DNA of 9,327 nucleotides from the NCBI GenBank assembly GCA_946406585.1, contig CAMJLI010000070.1:1-9327 (forward strand), given 5' to 3'. The DNA is from an uncultured Prevotellaceae bacterium (lineage in GTDB: Bacteria; Bacteroidota; Bacteroidia; Bacteroidales; Bacteroidaceae). The notes under the pieces are model-generated. The model saw only the letters and a list, made by a program, of their open reading frames with translations. It was not told where the DNA came from and did not search any database. Numbering within the stretch: position 1 is the first letter of the stretch; each line of letters begins with the position of its first letter. Positions 1 through 6,723 of this stretch are shown here, piece by piece. The position numbers were made by a program, and so were the translations under genes.

Positions 1-2342
1 ACGGGCAGACAACCCAGAGCATACAAGTGAAGATGAATCAGGATGTGGACCTCACTGCCTATTTCTCACAGAACGACATCATTGCAGGATGGGACTTCTA
101 CACAGAAGGCAACAGAGGACGCAAGGCCGACTTCTTCTCAGAAGATAACGAGACCACCGGTTTCAACCTTGTCAATGACAACGGACAAGAGTCGGGCTGG
201 CTCGACAAGAGTACCGAAAAGGCAGGAGGCTACGAGAGTTTTGCAGGAGCAGCCGTGAACTGGACAACTGGTTCTACAGAAGGCGACGTGGGCCATTATT
301 ACTGGCAGACAAAAATCAATGCCGGGGCATTCACAGATGTCAAGCTGCAATTCCAGATGCTCTACAACTACAACTCATACACCAAATATGACGTGGAATA
401 CTCCACCGATGGCGAAGAGTGGACCAAGTTTGGCAGCATCACCTTGGAAGGTGCGAAGAGTGTGGCTACATTCAATGGAAGCCTTGGAGAAGGTGCAGAC
501 AACGAGACCAATCTCCATGTGCGCTGGCATCCCGACCTCACTTCCGCTGTGGCAGGCACCTCTTCAAAGAACGATGGCAACGCCATTGCCATGGTGTTCT
601 TCACCGGCACGCCAGGATTCGTTGACGACGGCAAAGCACCAGTATTGGTGAACACCGTGCCTGCAGATGGAGCACAAAGCGTATCGGCAAACGGCCGCAT
701 AGTGCTTACTTTCGACGAGAAGGTCCAGATGGCAGAGGGAGCTGTTGCCACCATTGGCGGCAAGCAGCTGGAGGCTGTGGTCAATGGACGTACTGCGACA
801 TTCGAGTACAAGAGCCTTGACTATTCCACCGAATACACATTCACAGTGCCAGCCAACAGCATCATGGACCTCGCCGGCAACGCCTATGCCGAAGACATCA
901 ACCTGCAGTTCACCACCATGGAACGCAGTCCGATAGAGAAGAAACTATATGACTTTGTCGTGCCTTGGGATGGAACCATAGCAGAGGCCATACAGGCAGC
1001 CAACAGCCGAGCAAACTCCACTGAAAGGTTCCGCATCTTTGTCCTCGATGGAACATACACCCTGCCTTTGAGCACCACAGAGACCATCAACAGCGACGAT
1101 GGCAACTCGTATCCAAGTCCCATCACCAATGTGACAGCTCCCAACATCTCGTTCATCGGGCAGAGCATGGACGGAGCAGTGATCACCAACTCGGCAGGCG
1201 GTCCCACTTATGCCGGCACCTACGGCACCACGAGCGTGTATGATGGCATAGGGAAGAGCGATGTGCTGCAACTACAGAAGACAGCCACCGAGACATACTT
1301 CCAGGACATCACCGTGAAGAGTGGCTTGAATGATGCACTTGGACGAAATATTGCAGTGCAAGACAAGGCTTCCAAGACCATCTACAAGAACACATGCCTC
1401 TGGGGATACCAGGACACTTGGAACTCTAACAACAACAATGGTCTCTACTATTTCGAGAATGGCAAGGTGCGCGGGCGCACAGACTTCCTCTGTGGCAAGG
1501 GCGACGCATACTTCAACAACGTGGAATTGCAGGTGTGCATGAACACTGGCGGATACATCGCCGTGCCGTCACAAAGCATCAAGTATGGATTTGTGTTCAA
1601 GGACTGCACCATAAAGGGTGAGTCGTCAAGTCTCAACGGCAAGTACACCCTTGGCCGTCCATGGGGCAGCGGCACTCCTGTGGCACTCTGGATAGACACC
1701 AAGATGGAAATCATACCATCCACCATAGGATGGAGCGAGATGAGCAATGGATGGCCAAAGAGGTTTGCCGAGTACAACTCGATGACCGCCAGTGGCGGCA
1801 TTGTGGACTTGAGCGGCAGAAAGACCACCTTCGGCGACGGTCATTCCAACAACCCCATTCTTACGGCAGAAGAGGCAGCCGAGGCTTCGGACATGACCAA
1901 TATGTATGGTGAGTGGAATCCTACCATCGCGACAGAGCAGGCAAGTGCTCCTACCAATGTGGTTCTCAGTGGCAACGAACTCACTTGGGACAACAGCAAC
2001 TATGTGCTGCTGTGGGCAGTCTTGAAAGATGGCAACATCGTGAAATTCACCACGGAAAACATCTTCACCGTGGACGACCCGGAGGCAACCTATTCTCTGC
2101 GTGCTGCCAACCAAATGGGAGGCTTGGGCGAAGAGACGGTGGCTGTCGTGAATGAGGGATTCCTCATGGGTGATGTCAATCACGATGGTGAAGTGAGTGT
2201 TGCCGATGTCAACCTGCTCGTGCGAGTCATCCTCGGGAATAGTGTGAACGGGTTCTTCGAAGAACAAGCAGACATAAACGAAGACGGAAACTTGTCTGTG
2301 GTTGATGTGATGGCCATTGTGAAAATCATCCTTGGCAATTGA
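1..2342 (+). CDS. Pectinesterase (CE8) with accessory domains and dockerin-like tail, 5' partial
   Basis: Secreted-type pectin methylesterase, which would demethylate homogalacturonan. The frame is open from base 3 through the left edge, so the GTG at 27 is internal and the true start and any signal peptide lie outside. Residue numbers count from that GTG. Codons up to about residue 14 resemble the end of a divergent InlB-type repeat (LTAYFS). Residues 18-195 look like a beta-sandwich carbohydrate-binding region, and 203-298 like a Big_5/SbsA-type Ig domain. Residues 308-610 are the CE8 parallel beta-helix, with all hallmark motifs: GYQDTW (Q462, D463), GRTDF (D486) and LGRPW (R544, W546). 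An FN3-like domain follows (640-708). The end carries two dockerin-like calcium loops, DVNHDGEVSVAD (716-727) and DINEDGNLSVVD (749-760). The assignment to CE8 is firm; the N-terminal domain names are inferred from pattern only. Confidence 0.9.
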   Translation, partial: GQTTQSIQVKMNQDVDLTAYFSQNDIIAGWDFYTEGNRGRKADFFSEDNETTGFNLVNDNGQESGWLDKSTEKAGGYESFAGAAVNWTTGSTEGDVGHYYWQTKINAGAFTDVKLQFQMLYNYNSYTKYDVEYSTDGEEWTKFGSITLEGAKSVATFNGSLGEGADNETNLHVRWHPDLTSAVAGTSSKNDGNAIAMVFFTGTPGFVDDGKAPVLVNTVPADGAQSVSANGRIVLTFDEKVQMAEGAVATIGGKQLEAVVNGRTATFEYKSLDYSTEYTFTVPANSIMDLAGNAYAEDINLQFTTMERSPIEKKLYDFVVPWDGTIAEAIQAANSRANSTERFRIFVLDGTYTLPLSTTETINSDDGNSYPSPITNVTAPNISFIGQSMDGAVITNSAGGPTYAGTYGTTSVYDGIGKSDVLQLQKTATETYFQDITVKSGLNDALGRNIAVQDKASKTIYKNTCLWGYQDTWNSNNNNGLYYFENGKVRGRTDFLCGKGDAYFNNVELQVCMNTGGYIAVPSQSIKYGFVFKDCTIKGESSSLNGKYTLGRPWGSGTPVALWIDTKMEIIPSTIGWSEMSNGWPKRFAEYNSMTASGGIVDLSGRKTTFGDGHSNNPILTAEEAAEASDMTNMYGEWNPTIATEQASAPTNVVLSGNELTWDNSNYVLLWAVLKDGNIVKFTTENIFTVDDPEATYSLRAANQMGGLGEETVAVVNEGFLMGDVNHDGEVSVADVNLLVRVILGNSVNGFFEEQADINEDGNLSVVDVMAIVKIILGN

Positions 2343-2366
2343 CGGTCAACAAGCGACATTGTATTA

Positions 2367-2400
2367 CGGGCATCCCTTGAGGGGTGCCCGTTTTTCCTGT
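2367..2400 (+). terminator. Intrinsic terminator after the pectinesterase gene
   Basis: A 10-bp stem (CGGGCATCCC with GGGGTGCCCG, one G-T wobble) and a TTGA loop are followed directly by TTTTT and a further T-rich stretch. It starts 25 bases after the stop codon. The other strand has no T tract after the stem, so it should act in the + direction only. Confidence 0.9.
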
Positions 2401-2429
2401 TTTGCATTTCGCTTTGTTTGCACTATCCT

Positions 2430-2453
2430 ATAAAGAAAAGTGAATTTCTTTAT
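2430..2453. repeat. Perfect 9-bp inverted repeat upstream of folP
   Basis: ATAAAGAAA (2430-2438) and TTTCTTTAT (2445-2453) are perfect inverted copies separated by 6 bases. The repeat sits about 30 bases upstream of the folP -7 element, near the expected -33 region and beyond. It could be an operator or a weak AT-rich hairpin. It has no T tract and lies after a much better terminator, so a terminator role is unlikely. Confidence 0.4.
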
Positions 2454-2483
2454 CTGGCAGGCATAAAATTCGAGAATTATGTC

Positions 2484-2491
2484 TAAATTTG
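2484..2491 (+). promoter_or_regulatory. Bacteroidetes -7 promoter element for folP-cdaA
   Basis: TAAATTTG matches the Bacteroidetes consensus TAnnTTTG exactly. No clear TTTG -33 element is found at the usual 19-21 base spacing. The G of the element lies only 16 bases before the proposed folP start, so the transcript leader would be about 10-13 nt. The flanking 12 bases TCTAAATTTGCA recur exactly at the pta promoter. Confidence 0.6.
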
Positions 2492-2507
2492 CAACAGCGT
2501 TAGTAAT

Positions 2508-3386
2508 TTGGCTGTGGAAAAACAAATATCGTGTACAATAAACGTGGGCGGACACCTGCTCGACCTCTCATCACCCGTGGTGATGGGGATACTCAATGCC
2601 ACACCCGATTCTTTCTATGCTGCAAGCAGAGTGCAGGCAGAAAAGGACATATCTGCACGAGCCGACCAAATAATTGCCGAGGGAGCAGCCATCATAGATG
2701 TGGGTGGATGCTCCACACGTCCCGGTTCCACACTGGCCACGGAGAAGGAAGAGATGGAACGGTTGAGGTTCGCACTCGCCACATTGCGCAAAAGTCAGCC
2801 GGATGCCGTGGTCAGCGTCGACACCTTCAGGCCCGATGTGGCTCGCATGGCTGTGGAGGAGTATGGCGCAGCCATGGTGAACGACATCTCTGAGGGTAGG
2901 GGATGGGGGGATGAGACAATGCAGGATGAGGACGCCGTCCCGCCGATTTTCAAGATGGTGGCACATCTGAAAGTGCCTTACATCCTCACATCGGTGAAGT
3001 GTGACATTAAAGAAATGCTGATGGCCTTTTCCCGAGAGACAAGAATGCTGCACAACATGGGGTTGAACGACATCATCCTCGACCCCGGATTCGGATTTGG
3101 AAAGGACTTGGACCAGAATTATGTCATCCTGTCGCAGCTTTCCTTGCTGAAGACGTTTGGCCTGCCAGTCTTGGTGGGCGTTTCGAGGAAGTCGATGGCA
3201 ACACGCTTGCTTGGCTGCAATGCCACAGAGGCATTGAACGCCACCACGGCACTCCATGCCATAGCCCTTGTGAAAGGGGCGTCAATACTGCGCGCGCACG
3301 ACGTGAAAGAAGCAGTGGAGACATGTAAGATAATGAAGAAACTGTCGTCTGTACAGAGCGAGGCGACCTATAATAAAGACAAATGA
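2508..3386 (+). CDS. folP: Dihydropteroate synthase
   Basis: Condenses 6-hydroxymethyl-7,8-dihydropterin diphosphate with p-aminobenzoate in folate synthesis; this enzyme is the sulfonamide target. The 292-residue TIM-barrel protein has the expected motifs: MGILNATPDSF (N30), IIDVGG-STRPG (D64), SVDTFR (D105), MVNDIS (N125), LDPGFGFGK (D192), GVSRKS (K228) and R262-x-H264. The frame has no ATG near its beginning. TTG at 2508 is the first possible start, and GTG at 2514 or 2544 are alternatives; the family-like sequence begins around residue 10. Compared with E. coli, the usual LMHM-G motif is replaced by YILTSVK, the following loop is about 15 residues shorter, and a G/D/E-rich insertion occupies about 130-145. 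It overlaps cdaA by four bases. Confidence 0.93.
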   Translation: MAVEKQISCTINVGGHLLDLSSPVVMGILNATPDSFYAASRVQAEKDISARADQIIAEGAAIIDVGGCSTRPGSTLATEKEEMERLRFALATLRKSQPDAVVSVDTFRPDVARMAVEEYGAAMVNDISEGRGWGDETMQDEDAVPPIFKMVAHLKVPYILTSVKCDIKEMLMAFSRETRMLHNMGLNDIILDPGFGFGKDLDQNYVILSQLSLLKTFGLPVLVGVSRKSMATRLLGCNATEALNATTALHAIALVKGASILRAHDVKEAVETCKIMKKLSSVQSEATYNKDK

Positions 3387-4162
3387 GCATCATCTTAGAC
3401 CTGTTTCATCTCAAGGATTTCATCGATGTCCTGTTGATGGCGGTAATACTCTATTACACTTATCGGCTCATGAAGGAGTCGAGGTCCATCAACGTGTTTA
3501 TTGGAATACTCGTGTTCATCATCATCTGGCTGGTGGTGAGCCAGGTGCTTGAGATGCGTCTGCTGGGCAACGTGCTCGACAAGGTGGTGAGTGTGGGAGC
3601 CATAGGCTTCGTGGTGCTTTTCCAAGCAGAGATAAGGAAATTCTTGTACAACTTGGGAGCTCACAGGCAGATGGAGCCATTCTTGGAGTTCTTCCGTGGG
3701 AAAAGTGAGAAAAAGGCAGACCGCAGTTTTATCATGCCCATTGTGAGTGCTTGCATGAACATGGCTAGAGACAAGGTGGGTGCACTCATCATCATGGAGA
3801 GGAACATTCCGCTCGACGACTTGATGCAGACATCAGGGGAGTTGATAGATGCAAAAATCAACCAGCGGTTGATAGAGAACATCTTCTACAAAGGTTCGCC
3901 ATTGCATGATGGTGCCATGATAATCTCAAAGAAGCGCATACGTGCAGCAGGATGCGTGCTGCCCGTGTCCCACAGCAGGGACATCCCCAAGGAACTGGGA
4001 CTGCGCCACCGTGCTGGAATGGGCATTTCAGAGGAGAGTGACGCCATAGCAATCATCGTGTCGGAGGAAACAGGAAAGGTGAGCGTGGCCATAAATGGAA
4101 AATTCCAGTTGAGATTGTCGTTCGAGGACTTGGAGAGCATACTAACCAAGGAAATGGGATGA
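3383..4162 (+). CDS. cdaA: Membrane-bound diadenylate cyclase, CdaA type
   Basis: Makes cyclic di-AMP from two ATP. The 259-residue protein has three hydrophobic N-terminal segments (about residues 13-30, 36-56 and 66-83), then a short linker and a DisA_N/DAC catalytic domain from about residue 95. The two signature motifs are intact: DGA at 176-178 within GSPLHDGAM, and RHR at 208-210 within GLRHRAG. SEET at 227-230 also fits the family. The start ATG lies within ATGA, overlapping the folP stop, which implies translational coupling. No CdaR regulator or glmM gene follows, unlike the Firmicutes arrangement. c-di-AMP commonly controls osmolyte transport and cell wall homeostasis; no such partner is visible here. 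Confidence 0.93.
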   Translation: MSIILDLFHLKDFIDVLLMAVILYYTYRLMKESRSINVFIGILVFIIIWLVVSQVLEMRLLGNVLDKVVSVGAIGFVVLFQAEIRKFLYNLGAHRQMEPFLEFFRGKSEKKADRSFIMPIVSACMNMARDKVGALIIMERNIPLDDLMQTSGELIDAKINQRLIENIFYKGSPLHDGAMIISKKRIRAAGCVLPVSHSRDIPKELGLRHRAGMGISEESDAIAIIVSEETGKVSVAINGKFQLRLSFEDLESILTKEMG

Positions 4163-4212
4163 TGAAAAGCAAAATCTTTATCCAAATTGGCCTGTGTTTC
4201 CCGAATTTTTTC

Positions 4213-4220
4213 TAAATTTG
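4213..4220 (+). promoter_or_regulatory. Bacteroidetes -7 promoter element for pta-ackA
   Basis: TAAATTTG matches the TAnnTTTG consensus and lies 41 bases before the pta ATG. A TTGG at 4187-4190 is a weak -33 candidate with slightly long spacing (22 bases). The predicted leader is about 35-38 nt and A-rich. No terminator is evident between cdaA and this site, so some read-through from folP-cdaA is possible. Confidence 0.65.
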
Positions 4221-4261
4221 CAGAAAATCTAATATTTACGACATACAATCAAAAAACAACT

Positions 4262-5269
4262 ATGAGTTTAGTACAGCAAATCATTGAACGCGCCAAGAGC
4301 AACAAGCAGCGCATCGTGCTCCCGGAAGCTACTGAGGAGCGCACATTGAGGGCAGCCGACAGAGTGCTTGCCGAGGATATCGCCGACCTTATCCTTATTG
4401 GAAATCCTGACGAGATACATCGCCTGGCAAAAGAGTGGGGGCTGGAAAACATTGACAAGGCCACACTCATCGACCCGGAGAACAATCCCAAGAGCGAGGA
4501 GTATGCCGAACTGCTCACCGAATTGCGCAAGAAGAAGGGCATGACAATAGAGAAAGCAAGGGAGCTGGTGAAAAACCCACTTTACCTTGGATGCATGATA
4601 ATTAAGACAGAAGGTGCTGACGGACAAATATCAGGAGCCTTGAGCACTACTGGCGACACCCTGCGCCCAGCATTGCAGATCATCAAGTGCTCGCCGGGCA
4701 TCACATGCGTGAGCGGTGCCATGCTGCTCATCACCAAACAGCCTCAGTTTGGCGAGAACGGCATCCTCGTGGTGGGCGATGTCGCTGTCACTCCAATGCC
4801 GGATGCCGCACAGCTCTCCCAAATTGCAGTGTGCACGGCACAGACCGCCCGCAGCGTGGCAGGGTTCGAAGACCCACGTGTGGCAATGCTGAGCTTCTCG
4901 ACAAAGGGCAGTGCAGCCCATGAGGTGGTGGACAAGGTGGTGGAAGCCACAAAGCTTGCCAAGGAGCTGGACCCCACCCTCAAGGTGGATGGCGAATTGC
5001 AGGCTGACGCAGCCCTCGTGCCTTCCGTGGGTGCGAAAAAAGCACCTGGAAGCGACATTGCCGGGAAGGCAAATGTGCTGGTGTTCCCAAATCTCGAGGT
5101 TGGAAACATAGCATACAAACTGGTGCAGAGACTTGGCGATGCAGAGGCCCTCGGCCCAATCCTCCAAGGCATAGCACGACCAGTGAACGACCTCAGCCGC
5201 GGCTGCTCTGTGGACGACATCTACAAGATGGTGGCCATCACAGCATGCCAGGCAATGGATGCCAAATGA
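4262..5269 (+). CDS. pta: Phosphate acetyltransferase
   Basis: Interconverts acetyl-CoA plus phosphate with acetyl phosphate plus CoA, the first step of acetate formation. The 335-residue protein is the short form: only the catalytic PTA_PTB domain, without the N-terminal DRTGG part of E. coli Pta. Visible family motifs are IVLPEATEERTLRA (18-31), CSPGITCVSGAM (133-144), SFSTKGSAAHEVVD (211-224), VDGELQADAALVP (242-254), VFPNLEVGNIAYKL (274-287) and LSRGCSVDDI (311-320). ATG at 4262 is chosen because the family N-terminus (SLVQQIIERAK) begins there. The in-frame TTG at 4187 would put the promoter element inside the coding region. It is followed 32 bases later by ackA. The leader is A-rich with no Shine-Dalgarno sequence. 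Confidence 0.96.
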   Translation: MSLVQQIIERAKSNKQRIVLPEATEERTLRAADRVLAEDIADLILIGNPDEIHRLAKEWGLENIDKATLIDPENNPKSEEYAELLTELRKKKGMTIEKARELVKNPLYLGCMIIKTEGADGQISGALSTTGDTLRPALQIIKCSPGITCVSGAMLLITKQPQFGENGILVVGDVAVTPMPDAAQLSQIAVCTAQTARSVAGFEDPRVAMLSFSTKGSAAHEVVDKVVEATKLAKELDPTLKVDGELQADAALVPSVGAKKAPGSDIAGKANVLVFPNLEVGNIAYKLVQRLGDAEALGPILQGIARPVNDLSRGCSVDDIYKMVAITACQAMDAK

Positions 5270-5301
5270 ATTCTCAAACAAGACAAACAAAACAATAAGA
5301 A

Positions 5302-6492
5302 ATGAAAATATTAGTATTGAATTGTGGCTCGTCATCCATCAAGTATGCACTTTATGACATGGACACCAAAGAGGTGCTGACTTCAGGAGGTGCAGAGCGC
5401 GTGGGAATGGACGGAGCCTTCGTGAAAGTGAAAATGTCCAATGGTGAGAAGAAGACCATCATGCACAACATCCCGGAGCATACCGAGGGCGTGAAGTTCA
5501 TCTTCTCATTGCTTACCGACCCTGAGATAGGCGTGATAAAGGACTTGAAGGAAATAGATGCCGTGGGTCATCGCATGGTGCATGGCGGAGAGAAGTTCAA
5601 CAAGAGTGTGGTCCTCAACGAGGAAGTGCTCGACGCTTTCGAGCAGTGCATCGACCTGGCACCTCTGCACAACCCTGCCAACTTGAAAGGTGTGAGGGCC
5701 GTGAGCGAACTGATGCCAGGCTTGCCGCAAGTGGGTGTGTTCGACACCGCTTTCCATCAGACAATGCCCAAGAAGGCTTACATGTATGCCATTCCTTACC
5801 GCCTTTACAAGCAGTTTGGCGTGCGTAGGTATGGATTCCATGGCACCAGCCACAGGTATGTGTCGCAGCGTGTGTGCGAGTTCCTCGATGTCAACCCCAA
5901 GGGCAAGCGCATCATCACATGCCATATCGGCAATGGCGGCAGCATCGCAGCCGTGAAGGATGGACAGTGTGTGGACACCACCATGGGACTCACACCACTT
6001 GAGGGCTTGATGATGGGCACGCGCAGTGGAGACATCGACGGTGGCGCCATCACTTTCCTGGAGAAGAAGCTCGAGCTTGACCCCGATGGCATGTCCAACT
6101 TGCTCAACAAGCAGAGTGGCGTGCTTGGCATAACAGGAGAGAGCAGCGACATGAGGGATGTGGAAGATGCCGCCGGCAAGGGTGACGAGCGTGCACAACT
6201 CGCCCTTGACATGTATTTCTACCGCATCAAGAAATACATAGGAGCCTACGCAGCCGCAATGGGTGGTGTGGACATCATCGTCTTCACTGCCGGTGTTGGT
6301 GAGAACCAAATGGGAATGCGCAAGGAAGTGTGCAAGGGTCTTGAATTCCTCGGAGTGGAGTTTGACGACGAGCGCAACAACACCAGGGGCAAGGAAGCCG
6401 TCATTTCAGCAGAAGGCTCCAAGGTGACAGTTTGTGTCATTCCCACAGATGAGGAGTTGATGATTGCCACCGACACCATGAACTTGCTGTAA
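5302..6492 (+). CDS. ackA: Acetate kinase
   Basis: Transfers phosphate from acetyl phosphate to ADP, giving acetate and ATP; with Pta it forms the substrate-level phosphorylation branch of fermentation. The 396-residue protein is standard length for the ASKHA-fold family. Residues known to be catalytic or substrate-binding in characterised acetate kinases occur at the expected positions: N7 in VLNCGSSS, R91 in GHRMVHGG, D148 in GVFDTAFH, H180 in YGFHGTSH, R241 in GTRSGDID and the glutamate of PTDEE (384). The nucleotide-binding motifs HIGNGGS (208-214) and FTAGVGENQ (328-336) are present. The 32-base pta-ackA spacer is almost all A and C, with no promoter or terminator, so the two genes are probably co-transcribed. 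Confidence 0.97.
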   Translation: MKILVLNCGSSSIKYALYDMDTKEVLTSGGAERVGMDGAFVKVKMSNGEKKTIMHNIPEHTEGVKFIFSLLTDPEIGVIKDLKEIDAVGHRMVHGGEKFNKSVVLNEEVLDAFEQCIDLAPLHNPANLKGVRAVSELMPGLPQVGVFDTAFHQTMPKKAYMYAIPYRLYKQFGVRRYGFHGTSHRYVSQRVCEFLDVNPKGKRIITCHIGNGGSIAAVKDGQCVDTTMGLTPLEGLMMGTRSGDIDGGAITFLEKKLELDPDGMSNLLNKQSGVLGITGESSDMRDVEDAAGKGDERAQLALDMYFYRIKKYIGAYAAAMGGVDIIVFTAGVGENQMGMRKEVCKGLEFLGVEFDDERNNTRGKEAVISAEGSKVTVCVIPTDEELMIATDTMNLL

Positions 6493-6512
6493 TAGAAATT
6501 GAAAGCACGATA

Positions 6513-6546
6513 AAGGGGGACGTTTTCTCACGAAGACGTCCCCCTT
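6513..6546. terminator. GC-rich hairpin, probable bidirectional terminator after ackA
   Basis: Left arm AAGGGGGACGTTTT (6513-6526), loop CTCACG, right arm AAGACGTCCCCCTT (6533-6546): a 14-bp stem with one G-T wobble, starting 20 bases after the ackA stop. The T tracts are short on both sides (TT then GACTT on +, TTTAT on -), so it could stop ackA transcripts and also leftward transcripts from the promoter at 6629-6660. Confidence 0.75.
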
Positions 6547-6623
6547 GACTTAACTTGATTCTACAAACCTGATTTTGATGTCTGTCTTTGTTCCTATAGA
6601 GAAAAAATGATTTCTTCTTTTGT
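6513..6623 (-). ncRNA. Candidate small RNA, leftward, between ackA and lpxH
   Basis: The gap holds a full Bacteroidetes-type promoter pointing left and, about 80 bases past the predicted start, the GC-rich hairpin at 6513-6546. Nothing codes for protein leftward: the next genes in that direction are all on the + strand. A transcript from about 6623 to 6513 would be roughly 110 nt. It has an AT-rich 5' half, including a small hairpin (AGAAGAAA with TTTTTTCT), and ends in the hairpin. It does not resemble SRP RNA, tmRNA or 6S RNA to me. The 5' end is inferred from promoter spacing; no family is recognised. Confidence 0.45.
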
Positions 6624-6628
6624 TGTTG

Positions 6629-6660
6629 CAAAGGTAGCTACAACCACCTCAAATTGCAAA
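6629..6660 (-). promoter_or_regulatory. Strong Bacteroidetes promoter pointing into the ackA/lpxH gap
   Basis: On the - strand, TTTG (6660-6657), a 20-base spacer, then TACCTTTG (6636-6629). Both the -33 and -7 elements match consensus with consensus spacing. This is the same layout, with the same TACCTTTGC, as the promoter of the phosphoribosyltransferase operon. No coding gene lies downstream on this strand, hence the small RNA proposal. Confidence 0.65.
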
Positions 6661-6676
6661 GATAATCAACCAATCG

Positions 6677-6700
6677 TGTCTTTTTATCGGTAAAAAGACA
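6677..6700. terminator. Perfect 10-bp AT-rich hairpin after lpxH, possible terminator
   Basis: TGTCTTTTTA (6677-6686) and TAAAAAGACA (6691-6700) are perfect inverted copies around a TCGG loop, 24 bases past the lpxH stop codon. As the only dyad between lpxH and the leftward promoter it may end the operon transcript. No T tract follows on the - strand and the stem is AT-rich, so it could instead be a protein-binding site or an RNA-stabilising 3' hairpin. Confidence 0.45.
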
Positions 6701-6723
6701 ATGTGGAACCAGTGAAACATTTT

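Noticed and set aside
27..29. GTG at 27 as the start of the pectinesterase gene
   Set aside because: The frame is open upstream to the window edge, and the upstream codons continue a beta-strand repeat ending LTAYFS. No signal peptide follows the GTG.
2894..2910. G-run cluster (GGG, GGGG, GGGGGG) as a G-quadruplex
   Set aside because: Only three separate G tracts are present, so a standard three-tetrad quadruplex is not formed. The run simply encodes a Gly-rich loop in FolP.
4187..4261. TTG at 4187 as the start of pta, adding 25 residues
   Set aside because: The extension would contain the TAAATTTG promoter element, and its residues do not match the Pta N-terminus, which begins cleanly at ATG 4262.
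5506..6309. Long antisense frame of 267 codons inside ackA, and similar ones in pta (4631-5335), folP (2571-3257) and the pectinesterase gene (1626-2267)
   Set aside because: All lie opposite well-supported genes. Their products are rich in His, Cys and Val in low-complexity patterns typical of codon-bias shadows, with no recognisable domain.
6437..6631. Possible 64-codon frame on the - strand in the ackA/lpxH gap
   Set aside because: It needs a TTG start that overlaps the promoter -7 element and would run through the GC-rich hairpin into the ackA coding region.
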